This document shows positions 43,701 to 51,966 of a stretch of DNA of 64,000 nucleotides, piece by piece. The stretch is taken from NCBI RefSeq assembly GCF_030145145.1, contig NZ_JAQYWD010000003.1:124001-188000 (forward strand), written 5' to 3'. Below the pieces are notes generated by a model that searched no databases, was not told where the DNA came from, and saw nothing but the letters and a program-made list of their open reading frames with translations. The position numbers and the translations under genes were made by a program. The stretch is from Desulfobacula sp. (lineage in GTDB: Bacteria > Desulfobacterota > Desulfobacteria > Desulfobacterales > Desulfobacteraceae). How positions within the stretch are numbered: position 1 is the stretch's first letter; each line of letters begins with the position of its first letter.

Positions 43701-46700
43701 AAGATTAAAGCAGGCGATATTGACGGGGCCAGAGACCTGATGAAAACTAGCAGCAATATCAATGCGCTGAATCAGGGACAGGACCTGTTTGATGATCTCG
43801 ACAGTCTGTTAGCCGGCTATGCGGATGTGGGCTCTGCCGGAAATGGGAATAATGTTTTAAAATCAAGTGCCGGCTATTTATTGGGTACCGGTAAAAAAAC
43901 CCGGGCGGAAGTCGAATTTGAACGCGTTGGCTCTGTTCCGGTTACCAGCATATCTGTTTTACTCGATCGGGTTAAGATCATATCCAATTATGAAGAAGAT
44001 GATAAGGCGGAGATCCGCTTAATACCCTTTGTCGGCGTTATCAGCGACAAACCCAGGGTGGGAGACGAATTACAGACGTTGTTTACAGACAGTGAAGATC
44101 TCAATGACGGCAACCACCCATGGAATTATCTTCGCTTTAACGATGTGGCGGACGGTCAGACACTGGACACCCCCGATACCGTTCTGTATTCAGGTGGCGG
44201 GTACAATACGGCCGCACTCTATGTGGAGCTGGCCGTCATTGAAGATGATGCCTTAAGTATCGAAGATGATGACATGATTGGTATCTTCAGCCAGACCATC
44301 AAACTTGAAGAAATATTCAATGAAAATGCCGAATTCAAATGGACGTTCCTGGGGGGCAGCAACTACGAGCTGAAGATCACTGAGTATCCGATCTACAACT
44401 CAAGCAACCAGCTCTGCCTGGAGAACCCCCTCAGTGATGATTTTGAACGTCAGAAAGCACATAATCTCAACAGAAGACCCAGTGCCCTTGTCTCCATGAC
44501 CGTCAAGTTGACACTGGGCGATATCAGCGTCCTTCATCCGGTGGTGGATACCTCCCTTGATGTCGGCGTCATGGGGGCTGGCCGGGATACCTATTCCATG
44601 GAGATGAAAGCAGTCAAAGAAATCGACACCAGCGGGTATAACCGTATTTTTGACGTATTCCAGGGCAACGCCATTGTGGGCAGCCTTTATGATCAATTGT
44701 TGACAGCGACGATTGTCGCCTATGGTGTGGACCCCTATTATTTAACAAACCGGTTTACATATGATGTAAATGACTTCTCAGGAGACCTGTTGCCCATAAA
44801 AGAGGCCATGACCGCATCACGCTCCCTGGCAACGGGTTTTCGCAATGCCGGCAATGAGATTGTCAAGGAATTGCCCCTGGTCCAGCTTCTTCCGGACAAT
44901 CGACTGCTCTTTGCCATATCCCATGATCAAGGCGCCCGATTAATGATTGTCCATTATACCGATGCGGGGGAGATGACTCTTGAAAGCAGCGTTCTGGTTA
45001 AAGATGTAAACGAGAACCCGGTCTACAGCCTGTTGAATGCAACACTGTCACCGAATCGAACGCGCTTGCTGGTACCTTATGTGCCGGCAGATTATGGGGC
45101 TGCCTCGGACAAAACCGTCCCTGCCTACCCAAAATTGAATGTATATGAGATCAATGGCGATACCATAACACGTCTGTCGGCCAATTCCTTTGGAAATGGC
45201 GTTCCCTTGACAAATGTCGAATTTATTGATGAATCACATGTGGCCATGCTCACCCGAACACTCGTCTTCGGCAGTGACGGTGACGCCTGGTGGCCGGACT
45301 GGGAAACCGTTCAAAATAATTGCACCGGCGACGATTTAGATTGTCTGTTCGAAACAGTGGGCAGAAATATATTATTGTTTACCATCAATGCCAGTAACCG
45401 GCTGGAACTGACGGATTCCCGGGACATTTTTTATACACCGTCCTATGAAATATATCAAAAGGATTTCTATCCGCTTAAAATGCTGCTCTCCATGGATAGC
45501 AGTAACAATGACCTGCAGCTTGTCTCAACCATTGAAGGCGATTCATCCATATTGCGGTTGGGGCAGAAAATTTACCAGTTGAATTTTGAACCAACTACAG
45601 AAGATTATTATTTTGGAAACAGTTCCGCCTATCAGAATGTAAAATCACTGAGATATAATGCCGATGGTGACTATTACTGTGCCGGCAGCATCACCTGTTC
45701 CGGCTTTCTCCGGTCGGCATTGAACCCGTCAAGGGACGATACCAATGTGTTTAAAAGCGAAGATAAGATCTGGACGTTTGAATTTGCCGATACGGATCGG
45801 GACATGGCCCTGGGCATATATGGTGACAAACTTCAACTGCTGAGTTTATACAACGGGGCCGCCTATAAAGGCCCGCAAATCAGCAGTGACATGTTTGATA
45901 CACAAATACAAATCAATGATACCGGTGTCATCAATTTTTCTTTCACCGTAACGGATCGGGACACACCGGCAGACCAGCTGGCAATGACGGTTACCGCAAT
46001 AACGGTAGAGGGCCCTGACGGTTACAGCGGAACCCATATCTCGGAAATAACCGCTGTGACAGATAGCGAGGGTGTCATCCATTGTTCCGGTACCATTACC
46101 ATAGATAATGTTACCGGCATCAATCTTAACCAGAAAATCCTGGTCAGTGTCACTGACGGTGTCTATACATCAGAGCAATGGTTCTGGATATTCCATGAGG
46201 TCATAACGATTATCGTTCCTTTTGCGGATCATGATCATGGCGGTGAGCCATGGGTGACCGATGGCACACCATCGGGGACCCGTATGGTGAGTGATGTAAA
46301 AGAGGGAATGGGGAGTTCCATCTATTTAGAAGCGGGTGAATTTTATAAACTCAAGGATGCCTACTATTACGGCTTCTGGTATGTGCCCCCCGGTTATAAC
46401 AGTTGGGACGGGTATGGAAGGTTCTATAAGGTCACTCAGAACGGTATTGATTTGGTTAAAGATCATTTTTCTGTAGATAAGTTTACGTCTTTAAATGACA
46501 CCCTGTATTTCTCGGGGAATACAGATCCTTTTGCGGACTGTGACGGCAAACTTTTGTGGACGAGTGACGGTACGCCTGCTGGAACACAGTTGGTTAAAGA
46601 TATGGTTACCGATACACGCCTGGACCAGATCTCAAGCGGGCTTTTTACCCTTGATAACCGGATATTTTATTCCGCGGCGACAAATAATGGCGACAATGAC

Positions 46701-47456
46701 AATGCCATCTGGAAGAGCGACGGCACCGAGGGGGGCACGGAGAGACTGCTCGATATTTTCGGTTGGGACCCCTTTGGAGACGGCGGTGAAGTAAACAGTA
46801 TGGTCCCCATGGGCGGTCATCTATACTTCCAGGGAACTGATCAGCGGTATAACGACAGTCTCTGGTCCAGTGACGGCACCACTGCCGGCACACAGAAACT
46901 GAAAACCATCTGCAGCGAAGGGTGTGATATCCGCAATTTCACCGCTGTTAACGATACCTTGTTTTTTGATACCTGGAGTGATCTGTGGAAATCGGATGGA
47001 ACAGCGGCCGGGACAGAGAAGATACCCCTTACAGCAGCCGGTACCGTTGACAACTTAATTGCCTGTAACCATACCCTGTATCTAACCATCAGCCAACGTC
47101 TGTACGCCAGTGACGGAACAACAGACGGGACGGCCAGGGTAGATGGCTTTTCAGGCATTATCGGGTATTTTACCCCGGGTCCCAATATCTTTGTCCACAG
47201 TATGTTCTGCTTTAATGACATTCTGTATATTAAAACCGTTAATAATGACACCAATCAATACTCGCTTTATGCCTTGAATCCGGCGGAAAGCAATGATGCC
47301 ATCATCGTGAACAGTTTGTCATATAACACATTGAATGTGACACCTTACCTGTTGGATGATTCATTAATCTACACCACTGACGACGGTGTCAATACAGAAT
47401 TGTGGAAATACAATATCACCGATGGCAATGTTTTAATTAAATCAAACAGCAAGTAA
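40779..47456 (+). CDS. Giant secreted protein with EF-hand-like motifs and ELWxxDGT repeats
   Basis: 2,225 residues with a signal peptide (to about residue 36). Directly after it come two calcium-loop motifs of dockerin/EF-hand type (DIDEDGKTGFSE at 39-50, DIDGDGQTGINE at 68-79). The long middle is not assignable. About residues 1700-1810 look like a cadherin/Ig-type beta domain. The last 400 residues contain at least six ELWxxDGTxxGT-type repeats (near 1822, 1925, 1977, 2028, 2069 and 2107). It is probably an extracellular adhesin or a sensor-type surface protein. It stands alone. Confidence 0.88.
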   Translation: MSISKAAVFNRFLLPFALSILIYSCPGIFAISTAFATIDIDEDGKTGFSEVVYALKASAGIEDSDLIDIDGDGQTGINEVVHILKILCGVPSVPLADTEGLLASISISSIHELKEKTSTKGALALTVEIGNSDTGTSTEKIIKLLKENNRNIEYQKFIDDGFATEVIDKLKQLPYSPVAVEQFVQLPDPDIFPIQATDNALAILNQEKLKKLNRKLRLSGQTALGLAEFLALQNAFRRIPIINNFGNLDQQFQNVIVRDTIPATTRETKSFGMSTPLADATPQGYALVNAVDELRQSGGIGEVPLGEEVCFISRLPNLPMQIANPNEPIDTALVSSEGNDALVSFPETGIAVIVASRQATIVDSDGLTLSSGESTDTLVYYLPITNSNRCLPYRFVGASASYSITLVDMIKPARLTNHVISDGMEYLSNGPAAELFNSNTIFNAKSYTFSTLNSQLSDLTVTFDLDYNDAAHASFNFVLYSPSGTVYAGTKDQLPENISRDSGIWRLDILPAGSISIASNQISGLNPAGVDFFSNEKTLDLTTLINTDPQVQTKEFMLGTLKNISLKTQGEDGTFDEGEVTIDLNTNMAPKLLIPSYIDDIIESGDEMNDTIALWQCWKNSEKTGLEFETGGSCFSFRAEFLRRRELYESSHTFDYQNDPETYQCRDENGEEAVCVRGELGPYNMPEPVSDIFKVQAVMNDFSKDMQRQYQDVEYLNLLSNYYDLYQNWKDRTVQVDTAQFPYDGLPYKTHEFSGCEAGDADCLASALEGNYPRIPVIIQTNRPIFGVPLDRLKESTLPITFDYTASDQDVYDINAANWAFLSYLASQTFNVVTGNFIGLICDSVDLVDDLHDVELAAEDDPLGSARASINRYSSSDPFYGLHGQDAFKFFMSGVPEQNTQIDTYGQKLSYAQITCDCANLSSSGLQFAQNADAVLNLDYEQLGTAADVYKIIGGTSTAINGALIMAEAEEIVQKIKAGDIDGARDLMKTSSNINALNQGQDLFDDLDSLLAGYADVGSAGNGNNVLKSSAGYLLGTGKKTRAEVEFERVGSVPVTSISVLLDRVKIISNYEEDDKAEIRLIPFVGVISDKPRVGDELQTLFTDSEDLNDGNHPWNYLRFNDVADGQTLDTPDTVLYSGGGYNTAALYVELAVIEDDALSIEDDDMIGIFSQTIKLEEIFNENAEFKWTFLGGSNYELKITEYPIYNSSNQLCLENPLSDDFERQKAHNLNRRPSALVSMTVKLTLGDISVLHPVVDTSLDVGVMGAGRDTYSMEMKAVKEIDTSGYNRIFDVFQGNAIVGSLYDQLLTATIVAYGVDPYYLTNRFTYDVNDFSGDLLPIKEAMTASRSLATGFRNAGNEIVKELPLVQLLPDNRLLFAISHDQGARLMIVHYTDAGEMTLESSVLVKDVNENPVYSLLNATLSPNRTRLLVPYVPADYGAASDKTVPAYPKLNVYEINGDTITRLSANSFGNGVPLTNVEFIDESHVAMLTRTLVFGSDGDAWWPDWETVQNNCTGDDLDCLFETVGRNILLFTINASNRLELTDSRDIFYTPSYEIYQKDFYPLKMLLSMDSSNNDLQLVSTIEGDSSILRLGQKIYQLNFEPTTEDYYFGNSSAYQNVKSLRYNADGDYYCAGSITCSGFLRSALNPSRDDTNVFKSEDKIWTFEFADTDRDMALGIYGDKLQLLSLYNGAAYKGPQISSDMFDTQIQINDTGVINFSFTVTDRDTPADQLAMTVTAITVEGPDGYSGTHISEITAVTDSEGVIHCSGTITIDNVTGINLNQKILVSVTDGVYTSEQWFWIFHEVITIIVPFADHDHGGEPWVTDGTPSGTRMVSDVKEGMGSSIYLEAGEFYKLKDAYYYGFWYVPPGYNSWDGYGRFYKVTQNGIDLVKDHFSVDKFTSLNDTLYFSGNTDPFADCDGKLLWTSDGTPAGTQLVKDMVTDTRLDQISSGLFTLDNRIFYSAATNNGDNDNAIWKSDGTEGGTERLLDIFGWDPFGDGGEVNSMVPMGGHLYFQGTDQRYNDSLWSSDGTTAGTQKLKTICSEGCDIRNFTAVNDTLFFDTWSDLWKSDGTAAGTEKIPLTAAGTVDNLIACNHTLYLTISQRLYASDGTTDGTARVDGFSGIIGYFTPGPNIFVHSMFCFNDILYIKTVNNDTNQYSLYALNPAESNDAIIVNSLSYNTLNVTPYLLDDSLIYTTDDGVNTELWKYNITDGNVLIKSNSK

Positions 47457-47679
47457 ATAAATACATATAAACATGTTTCAGTTAACGCATGAGATTAAGC
47501 GCATAATGCATTGTCAGCAAGCCCTCTCTCCAGTTTTTTGGGGGGAGGACGAATCAAAGTAAAAACGCTATTTGAACAAGGCACTTACGCTTTCTCCAGT
47601 GTGTATTCGCAAAAGATGGGCTGGGAAAACAAAGACCCCATCGAAAGCACCTTTAACTTTGGAAATTGTTTTTACCTGG

Positions 47680-48447
47680 TCACCGTTTTTTTACCTTTCC
47701 CACTGGAGCAAGGTATACCGCAAATTCGTCTTCTCCATCAAGGCCGAGTAGGTCATCTAATTCTTCCTGATCATAGGCTGCAATGGCACAGGTTCCTGCA
47801 TCAATAGCCTCGCAGGCGAGATAGAGGTTTTGACAAACATGACCCGCGTCCAGGGCAATGACCTTATGAGCTGCTAATCCATACCGCCATTCCATCCTGT
47901 AGGGTATAGCGGTCCAGATGAAGGTGACGGCTGATTTGCCCGGATAAGATTGACTAAGGGAGGCAATGATCATTTTTTCTGACAGCATATCATCTTTGAA
48001 TTCAAATACAAGCTGATGAGAAAGAGGTAAATATCTGTAAACGCCGGGATCAAGATTATCCACATTAAAAACGGCAAGATAGGTTTCAAGGGCATGGCGG
48101 CAGCCAGCAGAAGGAACATTCCTATATGCATGACCGCTAAATTCTTTTCCCCGCATGCCCTGGGTACACCACAGAAGATATGTCAGTTCTTCTAAAGAAA
48201 GGCTCTGGTTCAGATAAACCCGGTGGCTTTTTCTATTCCCTATGGCGAGTGTGATATCCGTTTGGGGAATATGTGTCCAATCATCAGGGCCTGGAAGATT
48301 AATTAAAATTGAGTCATCAGGATACGTCTTTTCAATTGGAGGGGCTGGAACGCCTTGGTTTTGATCCGTAAATTTGAAAGCAATCTTTTTTCGAATACTG
48401 TCTTTGAGAAAATACCGATACATTTTAAGTGACTCATTATTCATCAC
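47680..48447 (-). CDS. SagB/ThcOx-type nitroreductase-family oxidoreductase
   Basis: 255 residues. The family pattern is NRKSHRVYLNQSLSLEELTYLLWCTQG near 70, RNVPSAGCRHALETYLAVFNV, GVYRYLPLSHQL, and GHVCQNLYLACEAIDAGTCAIAAY. Members are FMN enzymes; some oxidise azolines in peptide natural products, but many stand-alone ones have unknown roles. No cyclodehydratase or precursor peptide gene is near, so a natural-product role is not supported. The 223 bp between it and the giant gene hold no feature. Confidence 0.85.
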   Translation of the reverse strand: MMNNESLKMYRYFLKDSIRKKIAFKFTDQNQGVPAPPIEKTYPDDSILINLPGPDDWTHIPQTDITLAIGNRKSHRVYLNQSLSLEELTYLLWCTQGMRGKEFSGHAYRNVPSAGCRHALETYLAVFNVDNLDPGVYRYLPLSHQLVFEFKDDMLSEKMIIASLSQSYPGKSAVTFIWTAIPYRMEWRYGLAAHKVIALDAGHVCQNLYLACEAIDAGTCAIAAYDQEELDDLLGLDGEDEFAVYLAPVGKVKKR

Positions 48448-48583
48448 ATCCCTCCTGAAAATCTGGTTTGGAAGTTATGGGGCTTCCGGCTTTACCGATA
48501 GTTTACAATATTATTCTCTGATTTCATATTTTAAACTTTATTTCAGATTTGGTGTTTGTAAATATACCAACACATACCAAGAC

Positions 48584-48619
48584 AAAAAAAGAATCCCGTC
48601 TGTAACAGGTGGGATTCTT
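48584..48619 (-). terminator. Intrinsic terminator of the decayed arsenic-type operon
   Basis: On the minus strand AAGAATCCC, a 13-base loop, GGGATTCTT, then a T-run. It lies directly after the arsG-like fragment, so the original end of the operon is retained. Confidence 0.85.
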
Positions 48620-48838
48620 GGTTTGCCAGGCGGTATTTTCCATTAGTCTTCTGACTGCTGCGGCCGAGCTGCCGGCAATGACGATGGGCAGACAATGACC
48701 AAGACCAATCATGGTTGCCAGACCCTTAACAGGAAGAATTGAAAAATCCTCTGCAAAAGCACTTATCACAGAAAACTGCATCAAAATTACAATCAGAACA
48801 CTCAATTTTTTAAAGGCTATTTTCTTCAGATCCACCTG
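48620..48838 (-). pseudogene. ArsF signal-peptide fragment joined to ArsG/CcdA-like fragment
   Basis: One reading frame joins two remnants. First is a basic, hydrophobic export signal (KKLSVLIVILMQFSVISAFAED), as expected for the periplasmic ArsF-type protein. Then, without transition, comes a CcdA-like segment (GLATMIGLGHCLPIVIAGSSA, RRLMENTAWQ) that fits the ArsG-type efflux permease. After that the frame runs into the terminator. The ArsF body and most of ArsG are missing. The arsEFG assignment is from memory of that family and should be checked. Confidence 0.6.
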
Positions 48839-48890
48839 AACAGGCAAGTATCATTATCTTCTGAGCACAATTGCAGTTAGTCTTGGACAT
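48810..48890 (-). pseudogene. ArsE/DGC zinc-binding protein, N-terminal fragment
   Basis: An ATG at 48890 begins MSKTNCNCAQKIMILACSGG, which looks like the start of the DGC-type putative zinc-binding (ArsE-like) family: N-terminal CxC, then the conserved CSGG. After 21 residues the sequence switches into the next gene's start and stops. The fragment is in the same frame as the truncated MFS gene upstream and would be translated as its tail. Confidence 0.6.
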
Positions 48891-49679
48891 GAGCTTTCCG
48901 CCCAGACGACCGCCCACAAGGGACATAAAACCAAAAGCGGTCATGATTGCCCCAATGGTAAGATAATTAAAATGATAAGTTTTTGAAATATAGGCACCAA
49001 GATAAGAAAAACTGCCAACGATGAACAACCCTTCAAGGAAGACAAGGATATATGTATAAAGGCTTTTGGTATCGGATAAAAGCGTGATGTATGGTTTTAC
49101 AAATTGGCTGTCAGGATTTCGGGTGTCCGGTATGCTTTTATACTTTTTAAGTAACAGCAGCATGGGAACAAAAGACAGGATTGCATATACGGCGAAAACT
49201 CCCCTCCAATTTAGAAAATAGGATATAGCCCCCCCTGTAATCATGCTCAAACCCTGACCTAAAAAGGCGATTCCCATGAAAGTACCAATGGCCATCTGGC
49301 GTTTTTCAACCGGAAACAGATCTCCGATAAGCGCAAGAGAAATCGGCATGACAGAGGCGGCAAAAATACCAGTTAATGCCCGATAGATTGAAAGCCCGTT
49401 AAGACTTCCTGCGACTGCGCATAAACCGGTTGCAAGTGTGAAGAAAATGATGGAAAAAGTGATGATCTGTTTTTTCCCAAATCGGTCGGCCAAGGGGCCA
49501 AAAAGTATCTGAAAAAGACCAAAAGGAATCATATACGCTGTGATAAGGATTCCTGCATTTTCAACTCGGATGCCGAGACTCTCTGAGATTGCAGGCAGTA
49601 TGGGAGATACCACCCAGTTGTCTGCCATGACAATAAAGCCAAGCAGTCCCAGTATCAAAATAATTTTGTTGTTGTTCAT
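48891..49679 (-). pseudogene. Major facilitator transporter, C-terminally truncated
   Basis: About 263 residues of a normal 390-400-residue MFS drug/metal transporter remain: MNNNKIILILGLLGFIVMAD, FGPLADRFGKKQ, LPVEKRQMAIGTFMG-like and GGRLGGKL. About eight of twelve helices are present. At GGKL the frame runs into the ArsE-like start, so the last helices are lost. The ATG at 49679 is chosen because AAGAAAGGA precedes it. It could still be made as a 289-residue chimera. Confidence 0.7.
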
Positions 49680-49696
49680 GTGCTTACAGTCCTTTC

Positions 49697-49930
49697 TTAT
49701 TTTCCTATCCATTTTTTAATATCATCTTTTTTAGGCACTTTGCCTGGGCATTTCACTTCTCCGTCCACGATAACAGAGGGGGTACCGAAGACACCATATG
49801 AAGCGATCTGCATCATATCACTTATCTTTTCAACGGTAGCATCAACACCGGTTTCCTTGATCACTTCCTGAACCAGTTGTTCGGTCTTTTTGCATTTTGA
49901 ACAACCAGGGCCTAAAACTTTAATTTCCAT
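49697..49930 (-). CDS. Small thioredoxin-family (redox-active disulfide) protein
   Basis: 77 residues, a complete TM0996/MTH895-type small thioredoxin with the redox pair in GPGCSKCKK (C10, C13) and the cis-Pro in GTPSVIVDGE. AAGGAGTT precedes the ATG. Such proteins accompany DUF318 permeases and ars genes. It is the only gene of the decayed operon that looks whole. Confidence 0.82.
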   Translation of the reverse strand: MEIKVLGPGCSKCKKTEQLVQEVIKETGVDATVEKISDMMQIASYGVFGTPSVIVDGEVKCPGKVPKKDDIKKWIGK

Positions 49931-49966
49931 GATAACTCCTTTAAGGTTTAATGGCTTTTTGTATTT

Positions 49967-50286
49967 TTAAATAATCATATTAAATAAATAGCCGGCGGAA
50001 ATCGCAATAAAAAGGCCGGTCCCCATATAAATGGCGGCCACTTTCCAGCCCAGAAGTCCGTATAAAAGGCCAAGAGCGATCTCATTGACCATGGGAGCTG
50101 AAATCAGGGGTGAGATCCTTCTTGAATGGGTAAAAGTTTATATGTAAGCCACTTTGATAGATTTGGTAGCACTCGGTAAACCGTCCACCACAGATACACA
50201 CCAATGGCTGCCATCAATAAATTTAAGGCCATCATCTTGTTTATTTTCCCCTCACCTTGAACGGGTTGGGTTGTTTTTGGTTCCAT
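49967..50286 (-). pseudogene. DUF318-family permease (ArsP/SaoE-like) with internal deletion and frameshift
   Basis: The first 60 codons read as a permease N-terminus with one membrane helix (LLMAAIGVYLWWTVY) and stop at a TGA. In the next frame, from about 50110 to the stop at 49967, a further 45 residues continue as a typical later part of the same family (PLISAPMVNEIALGLLYG, GTGLFIAISAGYLF). The middle of the gene is missing and the junction is out of frame. The protein would have been an organometal/arsenical-type efflux permease. Confidence 0.72.
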
Positions 50287-50321
50287 GACTTCTCCGGGTT
50301 TTACTTATATATGGTCACTTA

Positions 50322-50336
50322 ACGATGTTATATCGT
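50322..50336. promoter_or_regulatory. Second ArsR-type operator candidate, before the permease remnant
   Basis: ACGATGTTATATCGT, an inverted repeat whose half-sites (ACGAT/ATCGT) match those of the operator at 50951-50978. It lies 36 bp before the permease start codon. Confidence 0.5.
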
Positions 50337-50353
50337 GTTTTTTTTGTTTTCTA

Positions 50354-50539
50354 TTATTTTCCAACAATAACATGACGATTAATGCCTGGAAGGATCTGAT
50401 TCAACTCAAGGATTTCCGATTCATTATCCAGCCAGTGTTTCAGGTTTCCAATGCAAAGGGGGCGAGTTTGAAGCATCTTCATCATTTTGACACGTTTAGG
50501 ATCGGACAACGCTTTCATCACTCGAATAAATACTTTCAT
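50354..50539 (-). pseudogene. ArsR-family repressor remnant
   Basis: 61 codons. The start is a clear ArsR N-terminus (MKVFIRVMKALSDPKRVKMMKMLQTRPLCIG). After about residue 38 the DNA-recognition helix is replaced by an unrelated-looking tail that stops early. GAGGAA precedes the ATG. The operators it would have bound are probably those at 50322 and 50951. Confidence 0.65.
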
Positions 50540-50623
50540 ATTTTCCTCATATTACAGCTACTGCTGTTTCGTTAATTGTACTTGTGCTTCTCGAATAAAA
50601 TCTTTAGGTCGAGCTTTGGATAT

Positions 50624-50929
50624 TTAACCAACCGCTTTGACTTTGCCGTTAATTACCAAGGCAGGTGACCCCATCACCCCATATTTGCTGATTTCCTTAA
50701 AATCCCTGACATGTTCAAGAGGCACTTCAACACCGGTTTCTTCAATTAATATCATCAGATCCTGCTCCAATCTATCACAACTCGGACATCCAGCACCTAA
50801 GACCTTAATCTCAATTCCATCAATTGGTAGTTCAGGTATTGGTTCACCAATAAACTTTTTATATTTACGTACAAATGCATATGTATAAAGATCAACAACA
50901 GTTGATGGGATATGATTTTTCTTGGACAA
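50624..50929 (-). CDS. Thioredoxin-family protein, C-terminus shortened
   Basis: 101 residues. The thioredoxin-like domain begins at EIKVLGAGCPSCDRLEQ (redox pair CxxC) and has GSPALVINGKVKAVG. The usual last helix after GKVKAVG is missing, so it may be truncated. A 38-residue N-terminal extension precedes the domain. It is the first gene after the operator/promoter at 50951-50994. Confidence 0.65.
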   Translation of the reverse strand: MSKKNHIPSTVVDLYTYAFVRKYKKFIGEPIPELPIDGIEIKVLGAGCPSCDRLEQDLMILIEETGVEVPLEHVRDFKEISKYGVMGSPALVINGKVKAVG

Positions 50930-50950
50930 TTTTTGTCATTTCCTTTATCT

Positions 50951-50994
50951 GTATCGTTAAAACGGAATATAACGATACGAAAACAAATTGTCAA
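50951..50994 (-). promoter_or_regulatory. Promoter with embedded ArsR operator, decayed operon
   Basis: Minus strand TTGACA (50994-50989), 17-bp spacer, TATATT (50971-50966). A perfect palindrome GTATCGTTA-N10-TAACGATAC (50951-50978) overlaps the -10, as expected for ArsR-type repression. Confidence 0.8.
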
Positions 50995-51049
50995 GCCTCT
51001 AAATGAAAATAACGGGATAGATTAAGTTATCTGTTCAGTTTGAAAGATA

Positions 51050-51100
51050 TTGACTGAATCAAACCATACAGTATAGTATGTTTGGTTAATTAGCTAATTA
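51050..51100 (+). promoter_or_regulatory. Promoter and operator-like palindromes of arsR-arsC-acr3
   Basis: TTGACT (51050-51055), 16-bp spacer, TATAGT (51072-51077). An imperfect inverted repeat ACCATAC/GTATG flanks the -10, and a perfect 14-bp palindrome TAATTAGCTAATTA sits at 51087-51100. These differ from the operator of the decayed operon, so the two ArsR proteins probably do not cross-bind. Confidence 0.65.
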
Positions 51101-51105
51101 TATAA

Positions 51106-51516
51106 ATGGTGCTATTTATGAACGACCTTCTCTTAATATTAAAAGCAATATCTGATAAGAATAGGCTCAGGATACTTAGTGCATTGTTGTCACACCAAGA
51201 ACTCTGTGCATGCCAGATAACAGAACTTCTACAGGTGGCAGGTGCAACCGCCTCTCGCCACTTGAGCCTCATGGTCAATGCTGGGATTTTAAAAAATCGT
51301 AAAAATGGACGATGGATTTATTTTCGTATAAACACCGAAGACATTTCACTTGATCCTATTCTAAAATGGTTAACGCATAAACTCAAAGGATCGGGTCAAG
51401 TAATAAAAGATGAGGATGCGCTGAATAAAATCCTGCTTGTATCTTGTGAAGATCTTTGCCGAAAACAGCGTGGAGAAACGACTTGTTCTAAAAACCAGAC
51501 AGGAGTAAATGGGTGA
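51106..51516 (+). CDS. arsR: ArsR-family arsenic-responsive repressor
   Basis: 136 residues (132 if the ATG at 51118 is the start). A winged helix is visible ([43 protein letters not shown]). The CxC in ELCACQI is the metalloid-binding pair of classical ArsR. The C-terminus has extra cysteines. It is autoregulated in known systems through a site at its promoter. It overlaps arsC by 4 bp (GTGA). Confidence 0.92.
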   Translation: MVLFMNDLLLILKAISDKNRLRILSALLSHQELCACQITELLQVAGATASRHLSLMVNAGILKNRKNGRWIYFRINTEDISLDPILKWLTHKLKGSGQVIKDEDALNKILLVSCEDLCRKQRGETTCSKNQTGVNG

Positions 51517-51962
51517 ACGCTAAACTAAAAATATTATTTTTGTGTACAGGCAACTCATGCAGAAGCCAAATGGCAGAAGGATGGGCAAGAATTTTGAAAG
51601 GAGACACGATTGAGGCATATTCAGCTGGTGTTGAGGTTCACGATTTGAATTCCAATGCCGTTAAAGTGATGGCTGAAGCAGGAGTTGATATTTCAGGCCA
51701 AAAATCAAAACATGTTAATGACTTTAAAGAAATGAAACTTGATGTAGTGGTAACATTATGTGGAAATGCCCATGAAACATGTCCATATTTTCCTCCCCGC
51801 TGCGAGGTCGTCCATGTTGGTTTTGATGACCCACCCAAAATGGCTGAAGAACTTTCTCAAAAAGGTTTTGAAAAAGAAAAGCAATTGGACTGTTACCGCA
51901 AGGTAAGGGATGAAATAAAGACTTTTGTTGAGGGATTGCCGGACAATTTAAAGGAGGAATAG
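51513..51962 (+). CDS. arsC: Thioredoxin-coupled arsenate reductase ArsC
   Basis: 149 residues of the low-molecular-weight phosphatase fold. The P-loop [11 protein letters not shown] carries the catalytic Cys at residue 11, and the second and third cysteines are in [14 protein letters not shown], six residues apart, as in the staphylococcal type. It reduces arsenate to arsenite for export by Acr3. The start is a GTG overlapping the arsR stop. Confidence 0.93.
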   Translation: MNAKLKILFLCTGNSCRSQMAEGWARILKGDTIEAYSAGVEVHDLNSNAVKVMAEAGVDISGQKSKHVNDFKEMKLDVVVTLCGNAHETCPYFPPRCEVVHVGFDDPPKMAEELSQKGFEKEKQLDCYRKVRDEIKTFVEGLPDNLKEE

Positions 51963-51966
51963 GAGA

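Noticed and set aside
47511-47807. 98-codon plus-strand frame after the giant gene
   Set aside because: It overlaps the SagB-like gene on the other strand and has no recognisable protein sequence.
47680-48447. SagB-like gene as part of a thiazole/oxazole peptide cluster
   Set aside because: No cyclodehydratase, docking protein, precursor peptide or exporter gene is adjacent.
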